Made by a program: the position numbers and the translations under genes. This document shows positions 40,743 to 50,457 of a DNA stretch of 64,000 nt, one piece after another. The notes under the pieces are model-generated. The model had not been told where the DNA came from, did not search any database, and saw only the letters and a program-made list of their open reading frames with translations. This stretch comes from Sodaliphilus pleomorphus (GTDB lineage: Bacteria > Bacteroidota > Bacteroidia > Bacteroidales > Muribaculaceae). The stretch spans positions 2,301,001 through 2,365,000 of the forward strand of contig NZ_CP045696.1 of assembly GCF_009676955.1 (NCBI RefSeq), given 5' to 3'. Position 1 is the stretch's first letter. Each line of letters starts with the position of its first letter.

Positions 40743-41987
40743 TTGAGACAGAAATTTATATTCACACTATTTGTGGCAATGGGCTTCTTCCTTGGCATGA
40801 GGGCCCAGACCGAGATGCGCTTTCTCAATGCACGCGACTATGCCAGCATCGACACGATGTGGTATATCCCCGACACGGTAACGACTGTCGACAGCTTGGG
40901 TGCCAGCCTGACCTATCGGTTTCTCACCATTGAAAACCGCGACAGCTCGGTGAGCATCTACGATTGCTGGCGGCACTGGATGTCGCCCAAGTTTTGGGGA
41001 GTAGATAGAAATGGCTATAGTGTGTTCTACATTTGCGACAACCTCACAACCAGTGTGTTCTATATGTGCGATGCTGTGCCAGGGCGCAACTGGCTTGTGA
41101 CCATGAGCGGCGACCGCGTCGAGTTTCCGTCGAGTTTCACGCTCGACACCATACCAGGCGGCTTGCTCGCGCTCGAATACGGGGCCGACCGCTATGTGGC
41201 CAATGCCAACGCCTATGCCTCGTTGCGCACCAAGGCCAAGCCGCTCATCGACCGCCTCGACAGTGTGCAGCGCTGGACCAGTGCTGGCGACACGGCGAGG
41301 CGTGTGGAGCTGCGCACTGACTATGCTATCGACTATCCGCAAGGCAGCGGGCCGGCCGACGGGGCTGTGCGACGCTGGATTTCGGCCGAGCTGGCCAGCA
41401 ATGTCAACGCGCTTGTGACCGACACGGCCATTGCCGTGCTCGATGCGGGCTCGCAGCCCGACACGGCTGCGGTGTACCGCTACTATGCCCTCGCCTTCGA
41501 CAGTGTGGTGTCTTGCTTGCACGGCTTGGGCTTGAACAAGGCCACCATCTTGCAGCGGGCCCGCTGGAACGGGCTGGTGACCTATTTGGCCGATTGCTCT
41601 GCCTATGCCGGCGGGGCAAGCGGCAGGGGCTCGTTTTGCTATGCCACCTTCGACACTGTCACAGGGCGCCTGCTCTCGAGCCGCGATATCATCAATGCCA
41701 GCAGCCATGCTGCCGTCGACAAGCTCATTGCCGATGAGCTCAACCGCCAGCTCGATGCTGCGGGGGTGCCGGGCAACCTTGTCGCCAGCCAGGGATATAA
41801 CCCCGGTGGCAACGAGGGCACTGTGAGCGACTTCTGGACTGCCAGTTGCGCGTTTCTGCCTGGCGGTGTGGTGTTTTCCTACCAGCCCTATGAGATAGCG
41901 CAGGACAATGATTTCTATTTTGTAGTGATACCTTACAGCCGCATTCAGCCCTACTTGAAGTTGAACCCTGGCAAAGTTTCCAATTAA
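40743..41987 (+). CDS. DUF3298-like exported protein
   Basis: The 414-residue product starts best at TTG 40743, which gives the signal peptide MRQKFIFTLFVAMGFFLGMRA; the ATG at 40779 would leave only a stub. The C-terminal half has the DUF3298/RsiV-like pattern: GRGSFCYATFDTVTGRLLSSRDI and the ending VVFSYQPYEIA ... FVVIPYSRIQPYL. Related domains bind lysozyme in RsiV anti-sigma factors, but no membrane helix or sigma partner is present here. It ends 4 bases before an MFS gene, so cotranslation is likely. Confidence 0.8.
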   Translation: MRQKFIFTLFVAMGFFLGMRAQTEMRFLNARDYASIDTMWYIPDTVTTVDSLGASLTYRFLTIENRDSSVSIYDCWRHWMSPKFWGVDRNGYSVFYICDNLTTSVFYMCDAVPGRNWLVTMSGDRVEFPSSFTLDTIPGGLLALEYGADRYVANANAYASLRTKAKPLIDRLDSVQRWTSAGDTARRVELRTDYAIDYPQGSGPADGAVRRWISAELASNVNALVTDTAIAVLDAGSQPDTAAVYRYYALAFDSVVSCLHGLGLNKATILQRARWNGLVTYLADCSAYAGGASGRGSFCYATFDTVTGRLLSSRDIINASSHAAVDKLIADELNRQLDAAGVPGNLVASQGYNPGGNEGTVSDFWTASCAFLPGGVVFSYQPYEIAQDNDFYFVVIPYSRIQPYLKLNPGKVSN

Positions 41988-41991
41988 TCGG

Positions 41992-43176
41992 GTGATACGG
42001 CTTGAAGAAAACAAGGGTATTCCACGCAGTCTCATCATCTTGATGGCTGTCGTGGCCGGCCTCACGGTCGCCAATCTCTACTACAACCAGCCCCTGCTCG
42101 AGCTCATGCGCGACCAGCTGGGCACAGGAGCGACCGAGGCCAATCTCATCACCGTCATCACCCAGGCAGGCTATGCCGCCGGGCTGTGCTTCTTGATTCC
42201 GGCGGGCGACTTGTACAGCCGCCGACGCCTCGTCGTGTCGTGCATGATCATGGCGGCGGTCATGGCGCTTGTCATTGCTTGTGCCACAAGTGTCTATGTG
42301 GTGTGGGCGGCCAGCCTTGTCATGGGGGCGTGCTCGGTGATACCGCAATTTTTCATGCCCATCGCGGGGCAATACTCACAGCCGCGCAACAAGGCGCGCA
42401 ACATGGGCTATGTGCTCTCGGGCTTGCTCGTGGGCATCTTGGGAGCCCGTGTTGTGAGCGGTTTTGTGGGACAGTGGCTGGGCTGGCGGACCATGTTTTT
42501 CATCTCGGCGGGCATCATGGTAGTGTGCCTGGTCGTGACCCTCTATGCCATGCCGGCGATGAAGGCCAACTTCAGTGGCACCTACCGCCAGCTCATGCGA
42601 TCGGTGGTGCACATCGTTGCGACCCATCGCCAGGTGAGAATCGACTCGCTGCGGGGCGGCTTTGCCTTTGGCAGCTTCCTGGCGGTGTGGTCGTGCCTGG
42701 CTTTTCACCTGTCGAGCGACTTCGGAGCAGGCAGCGACGTGGTGGGCTTGCTTGGCCTGTGCGGCCTGGCTGGCGCAGTGGCGGCAAGCGGCATGGGCAG
42801 GCTCGTGCCAGTGTGGGGCGTGCGGGCGCTGAGCATAGCGGGGGCGCTGTTGCAAGTAGCAGCCTGGGTGCTGGCCTGTGTTGCCGGTCACAGCATTGTT
42901 GCACTTGCCGTGGTTGTGATTGTGCTCGACGTGGGTTTGCAGTGCCAGCAGCTCAGCAACCAGAGCGACTGTCTGCGCCTCTTGCCCGAGGCTGGCAACC
43001 GAGCCAACACAATATTTATGACCACCTACTTTGTGGGCGGTGCGTTGGGCACCCTGCTTGCCGGGTGGGGCTGGGAGCTGGGGCGGTGGCCAGGTGTGTG
43101 TGCCGTGGGGGTGGCCATGGCCCTGTGCAGCATTGGGGTGTCGGTGCTGATTGACGGCAGGCCTGCACGGCGATGA
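41992..43176 (+). CDS. MFS transporter
   Basis: The 394-residue protein has 12 predicted helices. It has the MFS loop DLYSRRRLVV after helix 2 and a second RNKARNMGYVLSGLL stretch in the middle. TVANLYYNQPLLELMRDQLG and FLIPAGDLYSRRR are typical of drug- or sugar-efflux MFS members (YcaD/AraJ-like). The GTG at 41992 lies 4 bases after the previous stop. The substrate cannot be deduced. No partner or regulator gene is seen. Confidence 0.9.
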   Translation: MIRLEENKGIPRSLIILMAVVAGLTVANLYYNQPLLELMRDQLGTGATEANLITVITQAGYAAGLCFLIPAGDLYSRRRLVVSCMIMAAVMALVIACATSVYVVWAASLVMGACSVIPQFFMPIAGQYSQPRNKARNMGYVLSGLLVGILGARVVSGFVGQWLGWRTMFFISAGIMVVCLVVTLYAMPAMKANFSGTYRQLMRSVVHIVATHRQVRIDSLRGGFAFGSFLAVWSCLAFHLSSDFGAGSDVVGLLGLCGLAGAVAASGMGRLVPVWGVRALSIAGALLQVAAWVLACVAGHSIVALAVVVIVLDVGLQCQQLSNQSDCLRLLPEAGNRANTIFMTTYFVGGALGTLLAGWGWELGRWPGVCAVGVAMALCSIGVSVLIDGRPARR

Positions 43177-43301
43177 ACCCCTATGTCTTGCACGACACGA
43201 GCAGGACCAGACTTGAAAGGATAAGGAAAAAATCTCTCATTTTGTGTGTTTTTTTCTCACAGTTCTGCACAACTAAATGAAATGATTAAAATTATTATCT
43301 T

Positions 43302-43309
43302 TATATTTG
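43302..43309 (+). promoter_or_regulatory. Promoter -7 box for the HD protein at 43349
   Basis: TATATTTG, about 40 bases before the ATG at 43349, marks a new transcript after the MFS gene. Confidence 0.55.
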
Positions 43310-43348
43310 TAAAGTAATATGGACCGCTAAATTGTGACACGCCAAGAT

Positions 43349-43855
43349 ATGGACTACAATGACATTATCGACCAGCTGACATGGAAAATCATCGACTTTG
43401 ACAAGGGCGACCCCAAGCGCATCCAGCACCTGCTCAAGGTGCACCGTTTTGCCCAGCTCATTGCCCGAGCCGAGCATGTCGACGAGCACACACGGCAGGT
43501 GCTCGAGTGTGCCGCTGTGCTTCACGATGTGGGCATTCACCCGGCCGAGGCCAAGTATGGGCGCTGCGACGGCAAGCTGCAGGAGCAGGAAGGCCCGGCC
43601 CCGGCCCGGCGCATGTTACAGTCGCTCGGCCTGCCCCCTGCCGATATTGAGCGCACTTGCTACTTGATTGCCCATCACCACACCTATACCGATATCGACG
43701 GCATCGACTACCAGATACTGGTCGAGGCCGACTTCCTGGTCAACATCTACGAGGACAACCTGCCGCAGACCCAGGCCGCCATTGTGAAGGAGCGCATCTT
43801 CAAGACCGCTGCCGGCACGCGCCTGCTGCACTTGCTCTTTGAGGAGAAATATTAA
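43349..43855 (+). CDS. HD-domain phosphohydrolase
   Basis: The 168-residue cytosolic protein has HD ligands in LLKVHRFAQLIA, AAVLHDVGIHPAEAKYG and LIAHHHTYTDIDGIDYQILVEADFLVN, which follow the H...HD...H...D order. The start MDYNDIIDQLTWKIIDF at 43349 is preferred; an in-frame GTG at 43334 is possible. The substrate is unknown. It is one of three HD proteins in this window. Confidence 0.88.
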   Translation: MDYNDIIDQLTWKIIDFDKGDPKRIQHLLKVHRFAQLIARAEHVDEHTRQVLECAAVLHDVGIHPAEAKYGRCDGKLQEQEGPAPARRMLQSLGLPPADIERTCYLIAHHHTYTDIDGIDYQILVEADFLVNIYEDNLPQTQAAIVKERIFKTAAGTRLLHLLFEEKY

Positions 43856-43938
43856 CGCAAAATTGCCTTCCCCCTCGTCTACTTTCACCATCTAACTAAC
43901 CCTACCGACAACTATTCACATTAAATCATAAACACATT

Positions 43939-46110
43939 ATGCTCAACAGGAAAAACTTTACCTCACTTTTGGCTACGGCGATTGTACTCCTTGGCGCCGT
44001 GCCTACGACAGCGATGACCAAGGTCGAGCTTCAGCCATCGATACAAAGAAGCCAGCCAATGGCGGGCAATACCCAGTCGCCCGCGCCAGCCAATGTGCAG
44101 CCGGCACAAACGCCTGTGGTGGGTGCACCTGTGCTCACTGCCCCCGACGGAACTGTGCTGTGGGGCTGCGTGATCGACGGCAGCAATTTCACCAACGACT
44201 ACTGGACCGACCCCTATGGCGTGTATGCCTTCACGCCGGCCGACAGCATGACGCTCACAACCGTGTGCAAGACCAGCGACTTGAATGCCAACTGCGGCGG
44301 GGTGTTCTACGACGGTTGGTTTCACTATGTGACTATGCGCGATGCCTATGGCGACACCTACTTCTATCACAATGCCTACGACATCAACTCGTGGGACGAG
44401 GATACCTGGGTGCACGAGTCGCTCGACGACGGCTATCCCTATTGGGCCTTGTCGTGCACCTACGACGCCACCACATCACTGTCCTACGGGTGCTACTACA
44501 CCAGCCAGGGCAAGGGCATGGAAATAGCTTCGCTCGACTACACCACGCTCACGCGCAAGTCGATAGCTCCCACCGACACGATGTATCTCGTGTTTGCGGC
44601 CGATGCCAAGGGGCAGCTTTATGCCATAAGTGCCGGAGCCAATCTGTATAAAATCGACAAGACAACCGGAGCTGCCACGCTGGTAGGCCCCACGGGTGTC
44701 GACATAGGCCGCTATGCACAAAGCGGCATCATCAATCCCCGCAACGGCAAGTTCTACTGGGCCTCTCAAGAGAAAAACTACGATGCCAACCTCTACGAGG
44801 TGAATCTCACGACCGGTGCTGCCACCTTGATAGGCCCCATCCCCTACAAGTCGCAGCTGTCGGCGCTCTACATCCCGGCCCCCGAGGCCAACGATGACGC
44901 CCCCGCTGTCGTCACCAACCTCACGGCAGCCTACAATGGCACGACCACGGTAGTGGGGTTCACGGCTCCTGCCGCCACCTTTGCCGGCGGCGAGCTCAAG
45001 GGTGACTTGAGCTACAAGGTCCTGGTCGACGGCAGTGAGGCCGCTACAGGCACTGTTGCAGCCGGAGCTGCAGCACGGGTCGATGTGGATGCTGCCGATG
45101 GCAATCGCGTCTTTACAGTCACTACGGCCAATGCTGCCGGCACCAGCCCCAAGGCCAAGGTTGAGGCCTGGGTGGGTTATGACACCCCCGCCGATCCTGC
45201 CGACGTGACTCTTGCTGTCGATGACAGCAATGTGGCTCACTTGAGCTGGAAAGCGCCAACTGCGGGTGTGCACAATGGCTACTTGGGCAAGCTTACCTAT
45301 CGCCTCACCCGCTATCCGGGCGAGGTGGTTGTGGCCGAGAGCCAGGCCGACACCACCTTTACCGAGACATTGCCCAGCGCTGCCATGGCGAGCTACAGCT
45401 ATGGTGTGACAGCCCTCAACGGCCAGCAGGAAAGCCTCATGACAAAGTCTAATGCTGTGGTCGTGGGCGACGGCTTCGACGTGCCCTATGCCGAGTACTT
45501 CGACGACCAGGCAAGTTTCGACCTGTTTACCTTGCTCGAGGGCGAAGAGACCGGGCTCACCTGGACGTGGAACAGCGCCGGCCAGTATGCCCAGTCGACG
45601 TGGGGCCGTGCCAAGGCGGCCGACCAGTGGCTCATCACCCCGCCCGTCAAGCTCGAGGCCGGACACACCTATCGCTTCTCGGCCAGCGTGGCAGCACAGA
45701 GTGCATCCTATGTCGAGCGTTTTGAGGCTGCTTGTGGCGTGGCTCCCACCCGGGCTGCCATGACCGAGCCCCTTGTTGCCCCCACCGAGTTGACCCAAGG
45801 CAAGACGTTCAAGGCCTATGGCAACGACTTTGTGCCTGTAACCACAGGCAAGTATTACTTTGGCATTCACGCCATGAGCGAGGCCGGCATGTTCCGTGTG
45901 CTGGCCGACAGCATCACGGTCACCCACATCATGGGCCCGACGGGAGTCACCAGTGTGGGCAGCGACGTCTCGACAGGAGATGTTGAGGTGTTCAATCTCA
46001 ACGGTGTGCGTGTGTCCTGCGGTGCCGATGCACTGGCCACATTGCCCAAGGGCGTCTACATCTTGAAATATCGCGATGCTGCCCGTGGCAGGAAAATCGT
46101 GGTGAAGTGA
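43939..46110 (+). CDS. Large T9SS-exported surface protein with FN3 domains
   Basis: The 723-residue cargo protein has a signal peptide (to about 25). A beta-propeller-like N-terminal half follows (YAISAGANLYKIDKTTGAATLVG and YEVNLTTGAATLIGP are blade motifs). FN3-like modules lie at about 325-410 and 415-505. A choice-of-anchor-J-like region (DGFDVPYAEYFDDQASFD ... WGRAKAADQWLITPPV) precedes a type A T9SS sorting domain (GDVEVFNLNGVRVSC ... GVYILKYRDAARGRKIVVK). It should be secreted and bound at the surface. No enzymatic site is visible; glycan or host-protein binding is a guess. Confidence 0.88.
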   Translation: MLNRKNFTSLLATAIVLLGAVPTTAMTKVELQPSIQRSQPMAGNTQSPAPANVQPAQTPVVGAPVLTAPDGTVLWGCVIDGSNFTNDYWTDPYGVYAFTPADSMTLTTVCKTSDLNANCGGVFYDGWFHYVTMRDAYGDTYFYHNAYDINSWDEDTWVHESLDDGYPYWALSCTYDATTSLSYGCYYTSQGKGMEIASLDYTTLTRKSIAPTDTMYLVFAADAKGQLYAISAGANLYKIDKTTGAATLVGPTGVDIGRYAQSGIINPRNGKFYWASQEKNYDANLYEVNLTTGAATLIGPIPYKSQLSALYIPAPEANDDAPAVVTNLTAAYNGTTTVVGFTAPAATFAGGELKGDLSYKVLVDGSEAATGTVAAGAAARVDVDAADGNRVFTVTTANAAGTSPKAKVEAWVGYDTPADPADVTLAVDDSNVAHLSWKAPTAGVHNGYLGKLTYRLTRYPGEVVVAESQADTTFTETLPSAAMASYSYGVTALNGQQESLMTKSNAVVVGDGFDVPYAEYFDDQASFDLFTLLEGEETGLTWTWNSAGQYAQSTWGRAKAADQWLITPPVKLEAGHTYRFSASVAAQSASYVERFEAACGVAPTRAAMTEPLVAPTELTQGKTFKAYGNDFVPVTTGKYYFGIHAMSEAGMFRVLADSITVTHIMGPTGVTSVGSDVSTGDVEVFNLNGVRVSCGADALATLPKGVYILKYRDAARGRKIVVK

Positions 46111-46171
46111 TTTCAATGTTCCCACATGATTTCTTTTTACAAACTGTCGACGGTTTTTTATAGTAATGTAG

Positions 46172-46179
46172 TATCTTTG
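46172..46179 (+). promoter_or_regulatory. Promoter -7 box for the DUF5722 glycosidase
   Basis: TATCTTTG, 40 bases before the ATG at 46219, gives the glycosidase its own promoter. Confidence 0.55.
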
Positions 46180-46218
46180 TGATGCCTTTTAATGAAGCAT
46201 AAACAATTATACATCGAT

Positions 46219-48834
46219 ATGAAACTAAGAACATTGATGCTGTTTCTACTGGCAGCGTTCACCCTCACAGTTTGGGCCGACAAGAGTGCCAATCTGCGCA
46301 ACTACTTGTACAACAATGTCTACACGTCGCGCGTGACCAGTGTCAAGGTCACTGGCACGCAAGTCACAGTCGAGGGTGTGGTCGATGGCGAGGACGGCAG
46401 CTATGTCCTCGTCGAGGCCACACCGGCCGACAATGTCACCGAGGACACCGCCTTTGCCCACTGCACGGCGCTGACTGGCAAAAAATTCAAGGTCACGCTC
46501 TCGCGCTATGCCAGCTACGACGGCTACAACTACGACCGCGCGTTGTCGAAGTGGGCCATCGCCTCGACCTCGGGTGGCCGCGACTCGCTCGTGAGCTATG
46601 CCCGCTATGCCGACGAGGTGGCCGCCATCTCGTCGCCGGCCGCGCTCAAGCCGGTGAGCAAGAAAGGCGTGGGAGCAGGTCTGGGCGACACCTACATGCA
46701 CGACCTCGACAGCCTGGACGCCAAAAACATCACGTGCAACATCGTGATTACCACCTTGATTGCCCAAAGCCCCATCTTTGCCCACAGTGTGGAGTACAGC
46801 TATGGCGGCAAGACCTATTACATCGATGGCGGTGCCATTGCCGAGTGGGACCGCCATCTCACCTACTATCAGCAGCGCGACATTGCCGTGAGTGCCATCA
46901 TCCTGGTCACACCCAGCGCCAGCGACGGCACACTGAGCCATGTGTTCTGCCACCCCGACTACAACGGGGGCTACTACTCGATGCCCAACATGACTACCAT
47001 GGAGAGCATCAACGCCTATGCAGCCATCATCAACTACCTGGCCAGCCGCTACAACGGCAGCGGCCATGGCCGCATCGAGCACTGGATCATGCACAACGAG
47101 GTCGATATGGGCACGACGTGGACCAACATGGGCTCGCCCGCCGAGCCTGTCTACATCGACGAGTATGTGAAGTCGATGCGACTGTGCTACAACATCGTGC
47201 GCCAGTATGACCAGCATGCTTTCATCTTGGGCTCCTATACCCACGACTGGACCGTAGGCGCGGGCGGCTACTCGTGCAAAAACATGCTTGAGCAGACGGT
47301 GCAGTACAGCACAAGGGAGGGCGACTTCCACTGGGGCGTCGCGGCGCATCCCTACCCGCAGGACTTGAGCAAGCCCGAATTCTGGAAAAACGACAAGCAG
47401 TCGACGGGTAGCCAGAACAGTCCCTATGTCACCTTCAAGAATCTGGAAGTGATCAACGAGTGGATACTCGACCCTGCCCATTTCTACAACGGCAGCGAGA
47501 AGCGTGCCCTCTTCCTCTCGGAAAATGGCACTAACTCGCCCTCTTACAGCGACAAGGACCTGGCCCTCCAGGCCGCAGGAGCATGCTGGGCCTGGAAAAA
47601 GGCCAACGCGCTCAAGGGCATCGACGCCATCATGTGGCACAACTGGATGGACAACCGTGTGGAGGATGGACTGCGCATAGGACTGCATTTCTTCCCCGAC
47701 GACGAGACCCACCCTGGCGGGCGCAAACCCGTGTGGTATGTGTGGCGTGCTGCCGGCACAGCGCTTGAAGACAGCATCATGAATCCTTACATGAGCGTGA
47801 TGGGGCTCGGCAGCTGGAACGACATCTTCTTGCTGGTGGAGGCCTCGGGCCGCACCTTTGTGCCCAACTACAGCTATGTGATGGAGGCCGAGGACTACGA
47901 CCAGGGCGGTCGCGGCGTGGCCTACGACGGCCGCATGGAAACGGCTGGCTCGGCCTACCGCACCGACGTCGACGGCGTGAGCCTCGAGCAACGCTCGACT
48001 GCCAGCAACGGCTGGGACATTGCCGACATGGGCGCTGCCTGGAACAGCTATGACCTGGGCAAGTGGGTCGATGCCGACAAGCGCATCATAAGCCGTGCCA
48101 TGGCCCAAGAGAACTGGGGCAGTTGGTTTACTTATAGCTTTGAGGCCGCTGCCCACATTGTGGCCGACATCTATGTGCACTTCGGCCAGGCCTGGGGCAA
48201 GTATGGCAAGGCTGCCGGCAAGGGGTGGGCTCCGAGCGACTCGACCTATCGCATCGAGCATGAGCCCTCCTTGAACTGGCCCCGCCACTATGCCGGTGCC
48301 GTGGTGGTGAGCCTCGACGGGGTGAACCTAATCACCACACAGACGGCCCGCCCCCTTGTGCCCGAGACCTTCCAGGCCCGTGGCACCAACTTCAACACGA
48401 TTGCTGCCGACAAGTCGAAGTGGACCTCGACACTCACTGGCGGCGCCTTGTCGACCGACACCCTGTGGCTGTGGAGCAAGGCCAACGTGAATGGCTCGCT
48501 GGTCTACAACCAGGAGCCCGACTATAGCAGGGTGCACCTGGCCCCGGGGCAGCATGTGCTCAAGATTGCCAGTCTGTGCGGTGCGTGGACCTTCGACTGC
48601 ATCAAGGTCGACTGCTACCAGCCTACTGGCGTGACCACCGTGGAGCGCGCTGTCCCGTCGCCTCTCAAGGCATGGGGCGGCATGGGGGCAGTGCACGTCG
48701 AGAGCGACAAGCCTGCCCGTGTGTTCAGTATCACAGGCCGGTTGATGGGCACGACGGCATCGGCCTTGCAGGTGCCGGCCGGCATCTATATCGTGACCAC
48801 GGGAAGCGAGCACAAGAAGGTGATGGTGAGGTAG
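46219..48834 (+). CDS. DUF5722 glycosidase-like protein with CBM and T9SS tail
   Basis: The 871-residue exported protein starts at 46219 for a signal peptide (MKLRTLMLFLLAAFTLTVWA). DUF5722 covers about 30-560 and has clan GH-A character. Glu294 in WIMHNEVDMG is the likely acid/base and Glu435 in LFLSENGTNSP the likely nucleophile. YVMEAEDYDQGG begins a carbohydrate-binding domain at about 555-790 (CBM6/35-like). The end has a short sorting tail (VFSITGRLMG ... GIYIVTTGSEHKKVMVR). It probably hydrolyses a polysaccharide at the cell surface; the target is unknown. It follows a similar T9SS cargo gene. Confidence 0.88.
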   Translation: MKLRTLMLFLLAAFTLTVWADKSANLRNYLYNNVYTSRVTSVKVTGTQVTVEGVVDGEDGSYVLVEATPADNVTEDTAFAHCTALTGKKFKVTLSRYASYDGYNYDRALSKWAIASTSGGRDSLVSYARYADEVAAISSPAALKPVSKKGVGAGLGDTYMHDLDSLDAKNITCNIVITTLIAQSPIFAHSVEYSYGGKTYYIDGGAIAEWDRHLTYYQQRDIAVSAIILVTPSASDGTLSHVFCHPDYNGGYYSMPNMTTMESINAYAAIINYLASRYNGSGHGRIEHWIMHNEVDMGTTWTNMGSPAEPVYIDEYVKSMRLCYNIVRQYDQHAFILGSYTHDWTVGAGGYSCKNMLEQTVQYSTREGDFHWGVAAHPYPQDLSKPEFWKNDKQSTGSQNSPYVTFKNLEVINEWILDPAHFYNGSEKRALFLSENGTNSPSYSDKDLALQAAGACWAWKKANALKGIDAIMWHNWMDNRVEDGLRIGLHFFPDDETHPGGRKPVWYVWRAAGTALEDSIMNPYMSVMGLGSWNDIFLLVEASGRTFVPNYSYVMEAEDYDQGGRGVAYDGRMETAGSAYRTDVDGVSLEQRSTASNGWDIADMGAAWNSYDLGKWVDADKRIISRAMAQENWGSWFTYSFEAAAHIVADIYVHFGQAWGKYGKAAGKGWAPSDSTYRIEHEPSLNWPRHYAGAVVVSLDGVNLITTQTARPLVPETFQARGTNFNTIAADKSKWTSTLTGGALSTDTLWLWSKANVNGSLVYNQEPDYSRVHLAPGQHVLKIASLCGAWTFDCIKVDCYQPTGVTTVERAVPSPLKAWGGMGAVHVESDKPARVFSITGRLMGTTASALQVPAGIYIVTTGSEHKKVMVR

Positions 48835-48864
48835 CACACACACTGTGCGCTTGCAATAAATCAA

Positions 48865-48911
48865 AGCGAGAGAGGACAAATCTCGATGATTGATTTTTGT
48901 CCTCTCTCGCT
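48865..48911. terminator. Bidirectional hairpin terminator
   Basis: A perfect 16-bp stem (48865-48880 with 48896-48911) and a 15-base loop lie between the converging glycosidase and rpiB genes. Confidence 0.85.
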
Positions 48912-48947
48912 GGTTGTTGCTGCTATAGCGTGCCCGCAACTGCCGGG

Positions 48948-49403
48948 CTACTTCACAGGAATCTTGTCGATGCGACGCTGGTGCCGGCCTCCCTCAAAGT
49001 CGGTGCTCAAAAATTCCTTGACCATGGCAATCGCCTGCTCGTCGGTCACAAAGCGGCCAGGCATGGCCAGGAAGTTGGCATTGTTGTGCTGCCGCGCCAG
49101 GTGGGCAATCTCGGGAATCCAGCACAGTGCCGAGCGTATGCCCTGGTGCTTGTTGAGCGTGATGTTGATGCCCTCGCCACTGCCGCATATCCCGATACCG
49201 GGATAGCACTCGCCCTTTTCCACAGCCAGGGCTGCAGGGTGGGCAAAGTCGGGGTAGTCGCAGCTCTCGGTGCTGAATGTGCCGAAGTCCTTGTAGGCAA
49301 TGCCTTGATCGTCGAGATACTTCATCACAGCTTGCTTGGTGGCATAGCCGGCGTGGTCGCAGCACAGCGCCACAGGAATGTTGGGTTTTAAAATTGTTGA
49401 CAT
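48948..49403 (-). CDS. rpiB: Ribose-5-phosphate isomerase B
   Basis: The 151-residue enzyme interconverts ribose 5-phosphate and ribulose 5-phosphate. ALCCDHAGYATKQAVMKYL and YPGIGICGSGEGINITLNKH contain the active-site Cys and anion-binding loop of the RpiB/LacAB family. AHLARQHNNANFLAMPGRFV is the third hallmark. The ATG at 49403 is chosen because residues upstream show no family match. It could instead act on allose 6-phosphate, as some relatives do. Confidence 0.94.
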   Translation of the reverse strand: MSTILKPNIPVALCCDHAGYATKQAVMKYLDDQGIAYKDFGTFSTESCDYPDFAHPAALAVEKGECYPGIGICGSGEGINITLNKHQGIRSALCWIPEIAHLARQHNNANFLAMPGRFVTDEQAIAMVKEFLSTDFEGGRHQRRIDKIPVK

Positions 49404-49469
49404 GATGATATGGAATTTAAGTTTCGTTTTCAGTGTGCACAAATTTAGCAAGTTTTCTCGATTTCACAC

Positions 49470-50348
49470 TCATTGGAGCGAGCCTAAAATCATGCAGGTC
49501 ATGCCGGCAATGAGCAGCAGCTGGTCGAAAATCTTCAGGCGCAGGCTTTTGCGCTCGTGAAGCACAATGATGCCGTAGAAGTAGGACACCAGCGCGCTGC
49601 CCCGGCGTATCATCGAGGTGATCGACACCATGCCGTCGGGCTCATAGAGTGCAAAGAAGTAGCACAAGTCGGCCGCGCAAATAAACAGTGAAATGAACAG
49701 TATCGACCACCGCCATTGAAATTTGACCGCCGGCTTGGCCACGATGCCCACCACAAGCATGACAACCGTCATGATGACCAGCTGGTAGAACGAGTACCAG
49801 GCCTCCACGTTGATGGGCTTGAACTGCATGAGCAGAAACTTGTCGTAGAGCCCGCTCGCCGCCCACAGCAGCACCGACGCAAAGCCCGCCCACATCCACT
49901 TGTTGGTCGAGAAGGAGTAGCCCTCGCGGTGCCCGATGAAGCCCACCCACAACAGCGAGAAGAATCCCAGCACGATGCCCGTCCACTGCAGCACGTTGGG
50001 ATGCTCGCCAAAGATGATGATGGCGCCCACCAGCACCAGTATGGGCCGCAGGGCGTTGATCGACCCTTGTATGGTGAGCGGCAGGTACTTGATGGCATAG
50101 TACCCCAGCAGCCAGCTGCTGGTGACAATAACCGACTTGATGAAAATGTAGACGTGGCTCATGGGCTTCACAAAGTTGCCGTACATGTCGTTGAGCGTGT
50201 AGACGAGTGCCGGCGACATGTAGAGCGTGCAGAACAGGGTGTTGAGGAAAAGCACCATGAGCACACTGTTGCCTTCGAGTGCCCTCTTCTTGAACACGTC
50301 GTAGAATCCGAGGCTTATTGACGATATGACGGCAAAGAGTATCCACAT
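49470..50348 (-). CDS. EamA/DMT-family permease
   Basis: The 292-residue protein has ten predicted helices in two EamA repeats. The first begins MWILFAVISSISLGFYDVFKKRAL and the second near WMWAGFASVLLWAASGLYDKFL. Conserved helix ends include TIQGSINALRPILVLVGAIIIFGEHP. DMT permeases export metabolites or drugs; the substrate is not known. It diverges from lpxB. Its -7 box lies only 10 bases from the ATG, so the mRNA may be leaderless. Confidence 0.88.
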   Translation of the reverse strand: MWILFAVISSISLGFYDVFKKRALEGNSVLMVLFLNTLFCTLYMSPALVYTLNDMYGNFVKPMSHVYIFIKSVIVTSSWLLGYYAIKYLPLTIQGSINALRPILVLVGAIIIFGEHPNVLQWTGIVLGFFSLLWVGFIGHREGYSFSTNKWMWAGFASVLLWAASGLYDKFLLMQFKPINVEAWYSFYQLVIMTVVMLVVGIVAKPAVKFQWRWSILFISLFICAADLCYFFALYEPDGMVSITSMIRRGSALVSYFYGIIVLHERKSLRLKIFDQLLLIAGMTCMILGSLQ

Positions 50349-50357
50349 AGCCAGCTA

Positions 50358-50365
50358 CAAAGTTA
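50358..50365 (-). promoter_or_regulatory. Promoter -7 box for the EamA permease
   Basis: On the minus strand this reads TAACTTTG. The start codon is at 50348, so the predicted transcript starts at or just before it. Confidence 0.6.
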
Positions 50366-50443
50366 CAAATTTTAACGCACACATTTGCTGCCTTACCACA
50401 TAAAAAACCGAAAACCTTGTCGCATAAAACGCCAGCTAAGTGT

Positions 50444-50451
50444 TATCTTTG
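50444..50451 (+). promoter_or_regulatory. Promoter -7 box for lpxB
   Basis: TATCTTTG followed by C. The ATG begins at 50458, so the transcript predicted from this box would be leaderless. Confidence 0.6.
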
Positions 50452-50457
50452 CACATT

